A stretch of 64,000 bases of DNA from Cytophagales bacterium. GTDB taxonomy: Bacteria; Bacteroidota; Bacteroidia; Cytophagales; Thermoflexibacteraceae. The stretch lies in assembly GCA_004294445.1 (NCBI GenBank), contig REAZ01000006.1, forward strand, positions 79,939 to 143,938, read 5' to 3'. A program made the translations under genes and the position numbers. The notes beneath the pieces are model-generated. The model had not been told where the DNA came from and made no database searches. It was given only the letters and a program-made list of their open reading frames with translations. This document shows, one piece after another, positions 56,602 through 64,000 of this stretch (within the stretch, counting starts at the first letter, position 1; every line of letters starts with the position of its first letter).

Positions 56602-56973
56602 TTATTTGTTGTGAGTAATTCTGTTTTCTTTTAATGTAACTCTTGAAGCCTTGCACACTCCCCCGATAGGAGGGTTAAATTTGCGAAGCACTATCTCAAC
56701 TGCTTCTACCTGTGGAAATTGTCCCATTACACGCAAAATGATTTTCTGAGCAACGTGTTCGAGTAGGAGAGAGGACACCGCCATTTCTTCCTTCACTATT
56801 TCGTATAGCGTGCCATAATTGACTGTGTATTTGATTTTATCTTGCTCGGCTGCCTTTGAAAAGTCGGTCTGCACGCTAATATCTACTCCATAGCGATTGC
56901 CTATCACCCGTTCTTCGGGATAAAACCCATGATAAGCGAAAAACTCTAATCCTTCTAAAGCAATAGTTCCCAT
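56602..56973 (-). CDS. folB: Dihydroneopterin aldolase
   Basis: 123 residues, the usual length. It begins IALEGLEFFAYHGFYPEERVIGNRYGVDISV with the catalytic Tyr/Glu region, and continues with VNYGTLYEIVKEEM and LLEHVAQKIILRVMGQFPQVEAVEIVLRKFNPP. FolB makes 6-hydroxymethyl-dihydropterin in folate synthesis. It lies nine bases upstream of the 5'-nucleotidase gene, so the two are probably co-transcribed. Confidence 0.95.
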   Translation of the reverse strand: MGTIALEGLEFFAYHGFYPEERVIGNRYGVDISVQTDFSKAAEQDKIKYTVNYGTLYEIVKEEMAVSSLLLEHVAQKIILRVMGQFPQVEAVEIVLRKFNPPIGGVCKASRVTLKENRITHNK

Positions 56974-57100
56974 GTATTTCGATAGTTAAAAAGATATAAA
57001 AGTAGGTTACTCTTGCAAGATAATACTTTTTAATTACTCTACACGACAAAATTTGATAGTAAAAAAAAAAGAAAGACTAATTTTAGGGCTTACCGACCAC

Positions 57101-57147
57101 AAGTTCACAAGATACACAAGGAAAAAACGCGTGCATCTTGTGAACTT
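57101..57147. repeat. Inverted repeat in the folB-uvrA intergenic region
   Basis: Perfect 13-bp arms (aagttcacaagat / atcttgtgaactt) enclose a 21-base loop that itself contains acacaagg. The 351-base space from 56974 to 57324 holds otherwise only a possible -7 element (tatttttg at 57232-57239) for uvrA. Confidence 0.55.
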
Positions 57148-57324
57148 AGGGCAAATCAATCACAATAATTCGCAGATTCAATTCTTAAGTCATTTTCTCA
57201 ATTCTTATTTATTAATCTCACGTCTTTTTCTTATTTTTGCAACAAAGCAAATAGAGAGATTGTTAGGGAAGTAGTTTTACACAGAGCCTGAAATGCTCAA
57301 AACTTTATAACTCATTTTAGTATC

Positions 57325-60237
57325 ATGTCAGCAAAAGTCAAAGCAAAAGTCAAAGCAAAAAGCAAAAAAGAAAGCAATCAGCAAGAAGAAAAAAACAACC
57401 AACAACCAACAATTAACAGCCAGCAAGAAGAATTTATAGAAATCTATGGAGCAAGGGAAAACAACCTCAAAAATATAGATGTCTTCATTCCCCGCAATAA
57501 GTTGGTGGTTATCACAGGGATAAGTGGAAGCGGCAAGTCTTCTTTGGCTTTTGATACCATTTATGCCGAAGGGCAACGGCGTTACATGGAAAGTTTTTCT
57601 TCTTATGCGCGTGGTTTTATTGGGAGTATGGAGCGTCCTGATGTGGATAAAATAAATGGATTAAGTCCTGTCATTTCTATTGAGCAAAAAACCACATCTA
57701 AGAATCCACGCAGCACAGTAGGCACAGTTACAGAGATTTATGATTTTATGCGATTGCTTTTTGCGCGTGCGGGCAAGGCGTATTCCTATATTACGGGAGA
57801 GGAGATGGTGAAGTGGTCGGAAGACCAAATCATTGACTATATCATTGAAACTTTTAATGGTAAAAAATTGACTTTACTTTCGCCTGTGGTGCAAGGAAGA
57901 AAAGGGCATTATAGAGAATTATTTGTAGAAATTGCTAAAAAAGGCTATACGAAAGTGCGTGTAGATGGCGAGGTGCAAGACATCAAACCAAAAATGCAAC
58001 TCGACCGCTATGTAATCCATGATGTTGAAATTGTGATAGATAGGATAGTTCCCAAAGATTCGGAACGCCAGCGACTCGCCCAGTCGGTAAGTACTGCCCT
58101 CAAAACAAGTAATGGAATTATGCTGACCTTAGATGAAAGCGGCAAAACGCGGTATTTCTCTAAGTTTTTGATGTGTCCTACTTCGGGCATTGCCTACAAC
58201 GAACCCGCTCCCAATTTATTTTCTTTCAACTCTCCTTATGGTGCTTGTGAAACCTGCAATGGGCTTGGCTACATCGAGGAAATTACCAAAGAATCCGTCA
58301 TTCCTGACGACAGTTTGAGTATTTCGCAGGGTGGAATAGCCCCGCTTGGTGAGTACAGAGACATTTGGATTTTCAAGCAATTGGAGTCGCTTTTGAAACA
58401 GCACAAACAAAACCTAAGTACACCCATCAAAAAAATTCCCGCAGAAATTTTACACGAAATTTTGTATGGCTCTGATTTAGAGATAGATGTACCTTCGGTT
58501 AAATACCCAGGAACAGATTGGACAACCAAGTTTAATGGTGTGATTAATTTCGTGAAAGACCAATACCAATACGGCACGGAAAAAATGATGGATTGGGCAA
58601 ATGAGTTTATGGTTACACAAACCTGCCCTACTTGCAACGGCATGAGGCTCAAAAAAGAACCACTGCATTTCCGCATGGCAGACAAAAATATTTCAGAATT
58701 GGCAAATATGGACATCAGCGAATTGGCAACGTGGTTCAAAGTGTCCGAACCCAAATTTTCTGAAAAACAGAAGGCTATCGCTACCGAAGTGATGAAGGAA
58801 ATTAATAAAAGAGTAGGTTTTTTACTTGGCGTAGGCTTAGACTACCTCACGCTTAACCGCCAAATGAAAACACTTTCGGGCGGTGAGGCACAGCGTATCC
58901 GCTTGGCGACACAAATAGGCACACAGTTAGTTGGTGTACTTTATATTTTAGATGAGCCGAGTATAGGGCTTCACCAAAGAGATAATGAAAAGTTAATCAA
59001 GGCGTTGCAAGATTTGAGAGATTTGGGAAATTCTGTTATTGTCGTTGAGCATGACAAAGACATGATGCTTGCTTCTGATTATATTTTGGATATTGGGGCA
59101 GGGGCAGGGGTGCATGGCGGTAGGGTAGTAGCAGAAGGAAACCCAGAAACTTTTGTAACAAAAGGCTCAAAAACAGCAAATTACCTTAACGGTGTTCAAA
59201 AAATAGAAATTCCCAAAGAAAGACGCAAAGGCAACGGAAAATTCATTACTTTGAAAAATGCTACAGGGCATAACCTCAAAAACGTAACGCTGAACCTGCC
59301 TTTGGGTAAGATGATTTGCATTACGGGCGTGTCGGGGAGCGGAAAATCCTCCCTTATCCACGAAACCTTGTACCCAATTTTGAATAAACACTTTTTTAGG
59401 GCAAAAAAAGACCCACTTCCCTTTGAAAAAATAGAAGGCTTGGAACACTTGGATAAGGTGATAGAAATAGACCAATCGCCAATAGGCAGAACGCCACGTT
59501 CCAATCCCGCTACCTATACCGAAATGTTTACCGACATCAGAAGTCTTTTTGCCGAACTGCCCGAATCTAAGATAAGAGGCTACAAAACAGGGCGTTTCTC
59601 CTTCAACGTAAAAGGCGGCAGGTGCGAAACTTGCGAAGGGGCGGGGAAAAAAACGATAGAAATGGAATTTCTCCCTGATGTACTTGTGGACTGCGAAACT
59701 TGCAAGGGCAAACGCTACAACCGAGAAACCTTAGAAGTGCGTTTCAAAGGAAAATCCATCTCTGACGTTCTCGATATGACTGTAGAAAATGCTCTCTCTT
59801 TCTTCGAGTTCCAGCCCAAAACCTACCGCAAGCTAAAGACACTCAATGATGTAGGCTTGGGTTATATTACGCTTGGGCAGCACGCTACTACGCTCTCTGG
59901 TGGGGAGGCGCAGCGTGTAAAACTTGCGACCGAACTCTCCAAAAAAGACACGGGGCAAACGCTCTACATCTTAGACGAACCGACCACAGGCTTACACTTC
60001 CAAGATATAGAACACCTTTTAGATGTACTTAACAAGCTGACTGACAAGGGCAATACGGTTCTCATCATCGAGCATAACTTGGATATCATCAAAGTAGCCG
60101 ACCACGTCATAGACATCGGACTCGAAGGCGGCGAAAGTGGCGGCACTATCGTCTGCGAAGGCACACCCGAACAGGTAAGCAAGCACAAAAAAAGCTACAC
60201 TGCGAGATTTTTGAGGGAGGAGATGAAAAATAAGTAG
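57325..60237 (+). CDS. uvrA: Excinuclease ABC subunit A
   Basis: 970 residues. Two ABC ATPase modules: Walker A VITGISGSGKSSLAFD near residue 70 and CITGVSGSGKSSLIHE near 670; signature motifs TLSGGEAQRIRLATQ and TLSGGEAQRVKLATE, with the Walker B DEPS/DEPT segments after each. The first zinc module is CPTSG ... CETC, so the second Cys of the usual CPxC is Ser; the second module (CETCEGAG..CETCKGKR) is complete. The protein recognises bulky DNA lesions with UvrB in nucleotide excision repair. A 35-residue Lys/Gln-rich extension (KVKAKVKAKSKKES.., NNQQPTINSQQ) precedes the core and looks repeat-derived. Confidence 0.97.
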   Translation: MSAKVKAKVKAKSKKESNQQEEKNNQQPTINSQQEEFIEIYGARENNLKNIDVFIPRNKLVVITGISGSGKSSLAFDTIYAEGQRRYMESFSSYARGFIGSMERPDVDKINGLSPVISIEQKTTSKNPRSTVGTVTEIYDFMRLLFARAGKAYSYITGEEMVKWSEDQIIDYIIETFNGKKLTLLSPVVQGRKGHYRELFVEIAKKGYTKVRVDGEVQDIKPKMQLDRYVIHDVEIVIDRIVPKDSERQRLAQSVSTALKTSNGIMLTLDESGKTRYFSKFLMCPTSGIAYNEPAPNLFSFNSPYGACETCNGLGYIEEITKESVIPDDSLSISQGGIAPLGEYRDIWIFKQLESLLKQHKQNLSTPIKKIPAEILHEILYGSDLEIDVPSVKYPGTDWTTKFNGVINFVKDQYQYGTEKMMDWANEFMVTQTCPTCNGMRLKKEPLHFRMADKNISELANMDISELATWFKVSEPKFSEKQKAIATEVMKEINKRVGFLLGVGLDYLTLNRQMKTLSGGEAQRIRLATQIGTQLVGVLYILDEPSIGLHQRDNEKLIKALQDLRDLGNSVIVVEHDKDMMLASDYILDIGAGAGVHGGRVVAEGNPETFVTKGSKTANYLNGVQKIEIPKERRKGNGKFITLKNATGHNLKNVTLNLPLGKMICITGVSGSGKSSLIHETLYPILNKHFFRAKKDPLPFEKIEGLEHLDKVIEIDQSPIGRTPRSNPATYTEMFTDIRSLFAELPESKIRGYKTGRFSFNVKGGRCETCEGAGKKTIEMEFLPDVLVDCETCKGKRYNRETLEVRFKGKSISDVLDMTVENALSFFEFQPKTYRKLKTLNDVGLGYITLGQHATTLSGGEAQRVKLATELSKKDTGQTLYILDEPTTGLHFQDIEHLLDVLNKLTDKGNTVLIIEHNLDIIKVADHVIDIGLEGGESGGTIVCEGTPEQVSKHKKSYTARFLREEMKNK

Positions 60238-60492
60238 AAAACATAAAAGAAATTTTGTTAGCATTTTTATTACTTCTATCAGGAAAATAGCAGAAAATTC
60301 AGGCACTGCCAAAATATCAATAAATAACATTTTTAACCTTTTTTGTCGGTATTTTATCTAAAATTAACTTAAAAATCACTATAAATTAAATTATTTTCTA
60401 ATTTTTAATGACAAATTGTCGTGTAATTTTATTTTTGGCATAAAATTCTCTTTTATAAAAAATATATAATTTTTAATTTTTATAAATAAAAT

Positions 60493-61485
60493 ATGTCACA
60501 ATATAAAAATGACCATTTGGGTTGTGTGCTAAAATCACACAATATAAAACTGGAAGAGGGGACTCTTTTAGATAATTATCGAGCAAAAAGAGATAAGGTG
60601 CAAAAAGCATTAAAAGAAGAGTATGGTAGCGATATTATCAAAATATTGCACTCTGGTTCTTATGCTAAACATACAGCTATTAATGTGAAATTCGACATGG
60701 ACTTATGTGTACATTTTAAAAAAGAGAGGTTTAAAACCTTAAAAGAAATGTATGATTCCGTGTTTGACTTTCTTAATAATAAATATAAAAAAGATGATAT
60801 AGATTTGATAAAGGTACGAAGGCAAAAAGTTTCTTGCGGTTTAACATTTCGGGTTGATGCAGAAGATATTTTATTTGACGTAACGGCAGGTAGAGAATAT
60901 AATGATGATAAAGAAGACAATGACATCAACCTCTATATGAATACTGATGATGCAAATTCAAAAAAAACAAATATAAAAAAGCATATTGAACATATTGAAG
61001 GCAAAAGCAAGGAAAGAGAGTGTATAAAACTACTTAAAGTATGGAAGTTTCACCACTTTCATATCAAATCTTTCTTGATTGAATTACTTACAATTAAGGC
61101 TTTTGATAAACAAAATATAGATAATTACAGTGAGAAGTGGGATAGATTACGTAAAGTGATAGAGTTTATCCGTGATAATATCGAAACAATAGAACTTGAA
61201 GACCCCGCCAATAGCAATAACATAGTAACAGATAGTCTTTCAAAAGAAGACAAAACTAATTTGAAAAATGAGCTAAAAGAAATGCTTGAAAAAATTGATA
61301 AAGATGAATCTAAAATTAAGTATTACTTCCCTGTTAATGATAAGTATCCTTGTGAAAAAGAAGGATATGACCAAAATAGTAAAAAAGCACCTTCAATACT
61401 TAATACCCAAAAATTTGGTTCTTCATGGAAATTCACATTAGCTATATCAATACTTTCTTTAATCAGCAACCTGACGCAACGTTAA
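60493..61485 (+). CDS. CD-NTase (cyclic oligonucleotide synthase) of a type II-like CBASS system
   Basis: 330 residues. The nucleotidyltransferase core shows the GS motif at 55-56 (ILHSGSYAKHTAI), the metal-binding pair D68 and D70 (KFDMDLCV) and the third acid D129 (ILFDVTAGRE). The helical OAS1-like second domain contains CIKLLKVWKFHHFHIKSFLIELLTIKAF. Such enzymes make cyclic di- or trinucleotides on phage infection to activate an effector. The 3' end overlaps the next gene by 61 bases, so both are translated from one mRNA. The predicted C-terminus (...SLISNLTQR) lacks the Gly/Ala end that Cap2 enzymes join to targets. Product nucleotide and clade cannot be assigned by eye. The region is strongly AT-rich. 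Confidence 0.88.
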   Translation: MSQYKNDHLGCVLKSHNIKLEEGTLLDNYRAKRDKVQKALKEEYGSDIIKILHSGSYAKHTAINVKFDMDLCVHFKKERFKTLKEMYDSVFDFLNNKYKKDDIDLIKVRRQKVSCGLTFRVDAEDILFDVTAGREYNDDKEDNDINLYMNTDDANSKKTNIKKHIEHIEGKSKERECIKLLKVWKFHHFHIKSFLIELLTIKAFDKQNIDNYSEKWDRLRKVIEFIRDNIETIELEDPANSNNIVTDSLSKEDKTNLKNELKEMLEKIDKDESKIKYYFPVNDKYPCEKEGYDQNSKKAPSILNTQKFGSSWKFTLAISILSLISNLTQR

Positions 61486-63515
61486 TAGAAGAATTTGCTT
61501 TTTTAGAAAACAGAATTAAAGGGAAAATAGCTATATCAACTTCTAAATCAATACTTGAATTTGATGTAGTTATCCCTTTAAGTTTTCCTTTGGGAAATGA
61601 ACAGAGCTGTATCAAGTTTGTATGTGAGGATTTAAAAGGGTATCCTCACATTAATCTTGATTTGTCAATATGCTTACATTCTATTCCAAGTGCAAATTTT
61701 CAGGAAAGATTTGAAAATGAGTTTAATACACTTAGGGAGTGGATTAAAGACTTTTACATTGATGAAAAGACAGAAGAACATTACTATTACTTGAATGTTC
61801 CTTATGAAAGAAATCCTTTTACTTTATTGTTTAATGATGCTTATTTCAATCCCAAAAAAAATGAAAGAGGATACTTTGAATATTCAGACTTCTCTTTATT
61901 GACCTTGATTAATCACATAGGCATTATTCAGAAAATTCACAATGTAAATTTGCAATGGTCTAAAAATATCAAAGAACTCCCTAAGTTAGAAGGAATTTGG
62001 ATTTACATTGAAAAAGAACCTGTTGTGCAAAGAAGGCAAATTGTAGAATCTTGGAGTGAATTAGGCAAATATTTAACACAAGATAATTACTCTTTTATAT
62101 TCAATGAGTATTTAGCCAATACTAAAAGGAAAGAGCAAAAAAGATTTATGTTCCTTTTAGTAGGTTACAAAATAATTCAAAAAGGGAAAGGAGAAAATCA
62201 TTGGGATTTGATTGTAATTGACTTACAAGATGTTCCTCCTATTGAAAAGAAATACGAAAAACAGATAGGAAACATCTATCAGAGCAAAAATAAAAAAATC
62301 CTTTGGCACAAAACTTCAAATGTTTCTTATAACAGATTCTTTGGAAGAGGTAAACTTTCGGATAAGATTACAGAGAAAAACATATTACTAATAGGAACAG
62401 GTGCTATTGGAAGTAATATCGCTAAAATATTAACAAGAGGGGGAGCAAAAAATTTAACTCTTATAGATTTTGATACTGTCGAAACGGGTAATGTTTGTAG
62501 GTCAGAATTTAATATATCGCATACTCTTTTTAATAAGGCAGATATTTTGAAATATGAGCTATTACAAATTTCTCCACATATAAATATCAATAATATTAAT
62601 CATATTGACAAACGATTACCTAATTCTACTGGTTTTGAAGAAGTCAAAAAATATCTAAGTCAGTTTGATATTATTTTTGATTGCTCAACTGATAACGAAA
62701 TTTCATTAATGCTTGATAAAATGCAATTTAGGTCTATTATATTTTGTATTTTCATCACGAACAAAGCAAGAGAATTATTATGTTTAACTGGTAATGAAAT
62801 CACAGAAACTTCTTATGCAATAGTCAAAAGTATATATTCTGAAAATCAACCTATTACTTTTTATGAAGGTGCTGGTTGTCAATATCCTACTTTTGAAGCT
62901 TCTTATGTAGATATACATTCTTTGGTGCTGTATGCTTTTAGAAATATTGATTATTGCTTGGACAAAGAAATCACACCAAGAAATTTTATAATCAAGACCA
63001 ATGCAAAAGCAGATAGTTTTAGCCTCAATCTATTTAACTTTCAAGAGTTTATACAAGGAGAAGCGGATTTGAGAATAATAATCTCACAAGAAGTTATAGA
63101 TGAGATTACTCAATTATCTTTGAAATATTATCCAAATGAGTTTGGTGGAATTTTGATAGGTTATTTTATGTCAAATGGAAAAAATGTGATAATAACCCAA
63201 ATAATTACCCCAAGTAAATATAACATTGGTAAGTTACACTTTGAAAGATTTGGAGATAATATAAATGAGCTTCTGATTGAGTTGCATAAAAACACAAATG
63301 GCGAATTTGTATATGTGGGAGAGTGGCACACACACCCTAATTCAAGTCCGCATTATAGCTCGACCGATTTTAATGCAATGAAAAATATTGCAGAAGATAA
63401 AAACATCCATACTAATAACCCAATATTGTTGATTAACGGATTTAATAAAAACAATCATAATCTACAGTTTTATGTCTACAAGAATACAAAATTATATCCT
63501 TATGAGAAAATTTAG
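61425..63515 (+). CDS. E2-E1-JAB fusion protein (Cap2-Cap3-like) of the CBASS operon
   Basis: 696 residues in three parts. Residues 1-115 are E2-like: GYPHINLDLSICLHSIP with C83 where E2 enzymes have the catalytic Cys. After a middle region of unknown fold, the E1/ThiF adenylation domain begins with GTGAIG at 324 and LIDFDTVETGNVCRSEF; C485 in GAGCQYPTFEAS is a candidate E1 Cys. The C-terminal JAB/JAMM peptidase has E572 (NEFGGILIGYF) and the HxH...D motif (H635, H637, D648 in GEWHTHPNSSPHYSSTD). In typical type II CBASS Cap2 (E2-E1) attaches the CD-NTase to target proteins and a separate Cap3 (JAB) removes it; here both are in one chain. The start overlaps the CD-NTase gene. Confidence 0.88.
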   Translation: MEIHISYINTFFNQQPDATLIEEFAFLENRIKGKIAISTSKSILEFDVVIPLSFPLGNEQSCIKFVCEDLKGYPHINLDLSICLHSIPSANFQERFENEFNTLREWIKDFYIDEKTEEHYYYLNVPYERNPFTLLFNDAYFNPKKNERGYFEYSDFSLLTLINHIGIIQKIHNVNLQWSKNIKELPKLEGIWIYIEKEPVVQRRQIVESWSELGKYLTQDNYSFIFNEYLANTKRKEQKRFMFLLVGYKIIQKGKGENHWDLIVIDLQDVPPIEKKYEKQIGNIYQSKNKKILWHKTSNVSYNRFFGRGKLSDKITEKNILLIGTGAIGSNIAKILTRGGAKNLTLIDFDTVETGNVCRSEFNISHTLFNKADILKYELLQISPHININNINHIDKRLPNSTGFEEVKKYLSQFDIIFDCSTDNEISLMLDKMQFRSIIFCIFITNKARELLCLTGNEITETSYAIVKSIYSENQPITFYEGAGCQYPTFEASYVDIHSLVLYAFRNIDYCLDKEITPRNFIIKTNAKADSFSLNLFNFQEFIQGEADLRIIISQEVIDEITQLSLKYYPNEFGGILIGYFMSNGKNVIITQIITPSKYNIGKLHFERFGDNINELLIELHKNTNGEFVYVGEWHTHPNSSPHYSSTDFNAMKNIAEDKNIHTNNPILLINGFNKNNHNLQFYVYKNTKLYPYEKI

Positions 63516-63942
63516 TTTAATTCTATTCTCTTTCTTCATTATAGCCAGTGCTTTTGCTGAAAAGAAAGATGTTGCTACTTTTAGTAAACAAGATTCTGCT
63601 CAAATTTTAAATCGATTACAAATACTTGAAGGGCAAAAAGAAAATTTAAAAGATAGTATTGAAAACAAGTTTAATGATTACAAAAATAACAATGATAGGC
63701 AGTTAAACCCTATTTTCATATTGTTTACTATCGTTATCACAATAAGTGGTTTAGGAATGTTTGGGTATTTCTTTTATATAAAAAAGTATATTAACGATAA
63801 AATAAATAATCACATCACAAATATTGTAGAAGGGCAGAAAGAAAAAATAATAATGCTATTACATGACCAAGACTTTGAAAATATATTAAAAAAAGATAAG
63901 AAGTATAATGTACCCTATTTTTTGGACAGTAGATTAAGGTGA
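63502..63942 (+). CDS. Small membrane protein of unknown family in the CBASS operon
   Basis: 146 residues from the ATG at 63502, overlapping the end of the fusion gene by 14 bases; the frame reaches back to 63472 but MRKFSLILFSFFIIASAFA is a clear signal peptide or first membrane helix. Residues 20-70 are polar with a coiled-coil pattern (SAQILNRLQILEGQKENLKDSIENKFNDY), then a membrane helix (NPIFILFTIVITISGLGMFGYFFYI) leads to a basic cytoplasmic tail (KKYINDKINNHITNIVEGQKEKIIML). I do not recognise it. The overlap and position make it the candidate effector or accessory, since membrane-spanning effectors are common in CBASS. Confidence 0.7.
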   Translation: MRKFSLILFSFFIIASAFAEKKDVATFSKQDSAQILNRLQILEGQKENLKDSIENKFNDYKNNNDRQLNPIFILFTIVITISGLGMFGYFFYIKKYINDKINNHITNIVEGQKEKIIMLLHDQDFENILKKDKKYNVPYFLDSRLR

Positions 63943-63977
63943 AAATTAGTTATCTTTACCTTAAAATAATACAAAAA

Positions 63978-64000
63978 ATGGCTAAAAGAAAAAGACGTTT
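63978..64000 (+). CDS. Start of another gene, cut by the window edge
   Basis: An ATG at 63978 opens a frame MAKRKRR, 35 bases after the small membrane protein. Only seven codons are visible. If it belongs to the operon, it could encode the effector. Confidence 0.4.

Noticed and set aside
57061..57274. A short open frame between folB and uvrA
   Set aside because: It runs across an inverted repeat and low-complexity sequence and has no domain resemblance.
61425..63515. Reading the E2-E1-JAB protein as part of a Bil (bacterial ISG15-like) operon
   Set aside because: No ubiquitin-like protein gene is present, and the linked gene is a CD-NTase with intact GS and DxD motifs, which points to CBASS.

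Overview
The window looks like a chromosomal segment of a gliding, Bacteroidota-type bacterium, most likely Cytophagales. The evidence is a SusC/SusD outer-membrane pair controlled by an ECF sigma factor and FecR, a GldG gliding protein, a BatA-type von Willebrand protein, propeller-type SpoIIE sensor phosphatases, promoters of the Bacteroidota form TTG-N18-20-TAnnTTTG, almost no Shine-Dalgarno sequences, and an AT-rich genome. No rRNA, prophage or CRISPR array was seen. Three tRNA genes (Ser-GCT, Pro-TGG, Arg-TCT) form one cluster at 40.5-40.8 kb.

Layout. 0-11 kb (minus strand): the start of a secreted amidohydrolase, a frameshifted FG-GAP/VCBS surface protein, then sigma factor - FecR - SusC (with STN signalling domain) - SusD as one operon closed by a hairpin terminator. 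11-17.7 kb: a CrtI-like oxidoreductase, small lipoproteins, an SMP-30 lactonase, the tRNA methylthiotransferase MtaB, and a monooxygenase-fold protein with a 1-Cys peroxiredoxin. 17.7-27 kb: three consecutive SpoIIE sensor phosphatases (two propeller type, one 7TM-DISM type). They are mosaics of one another and one is frameshifted. 27-33 kb: a transglutaminase-like protein, aconitase, then an AT-rich accessory patch with a GmrSD-like (DUF262/DUF1524) nuclease and a Y1/REP-type transposase flanked by three copies of a two-hairpin module. 33-45.5 kb: a GT39 glycosyltransferase, RibF, a porin-like barrel, a PaaE-like reductase, an M24 peptidase, BatA, the tRNAs, a serine hydrolase, GldG and a histidine kinase. 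45.5-60.2 kb: prfB with its programmed +1 frameshift, a TonB-like protein, an unknown membrane protein + YbjN-like + PspA cluster, a K+-dependent membrane pyrophosphatase, a DUF1080 protein, RicT/PSP1, a 5'-nucleotidase, FolB and UvrA.

60.4 kb to the right edge is the most interesting part: a defence operon of type II CBASS character. A CD-NTase overlaps a single 696-residue protein that carries an E2-like domain, an E1/ThiF domain and a JAB/JAMM peptidase (Cap2 and Cap3 functions in one chain). A small membrane protein of unknown family overlaps the end of that gene, and the first codons of another gene follow at the window edge. The effector is either the small membrane protein or lies beyond the window.

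Decay and repeats are common: two genes broken at homopolymers, remnants of a TMEM175-like channel gene and a Uma2-like gene, AT-rich repeat tracts just upstream of start codons, and short repeats that sit in frame inside coding sequences. All family assignments come from reading motifs by eye; no database search was possible.
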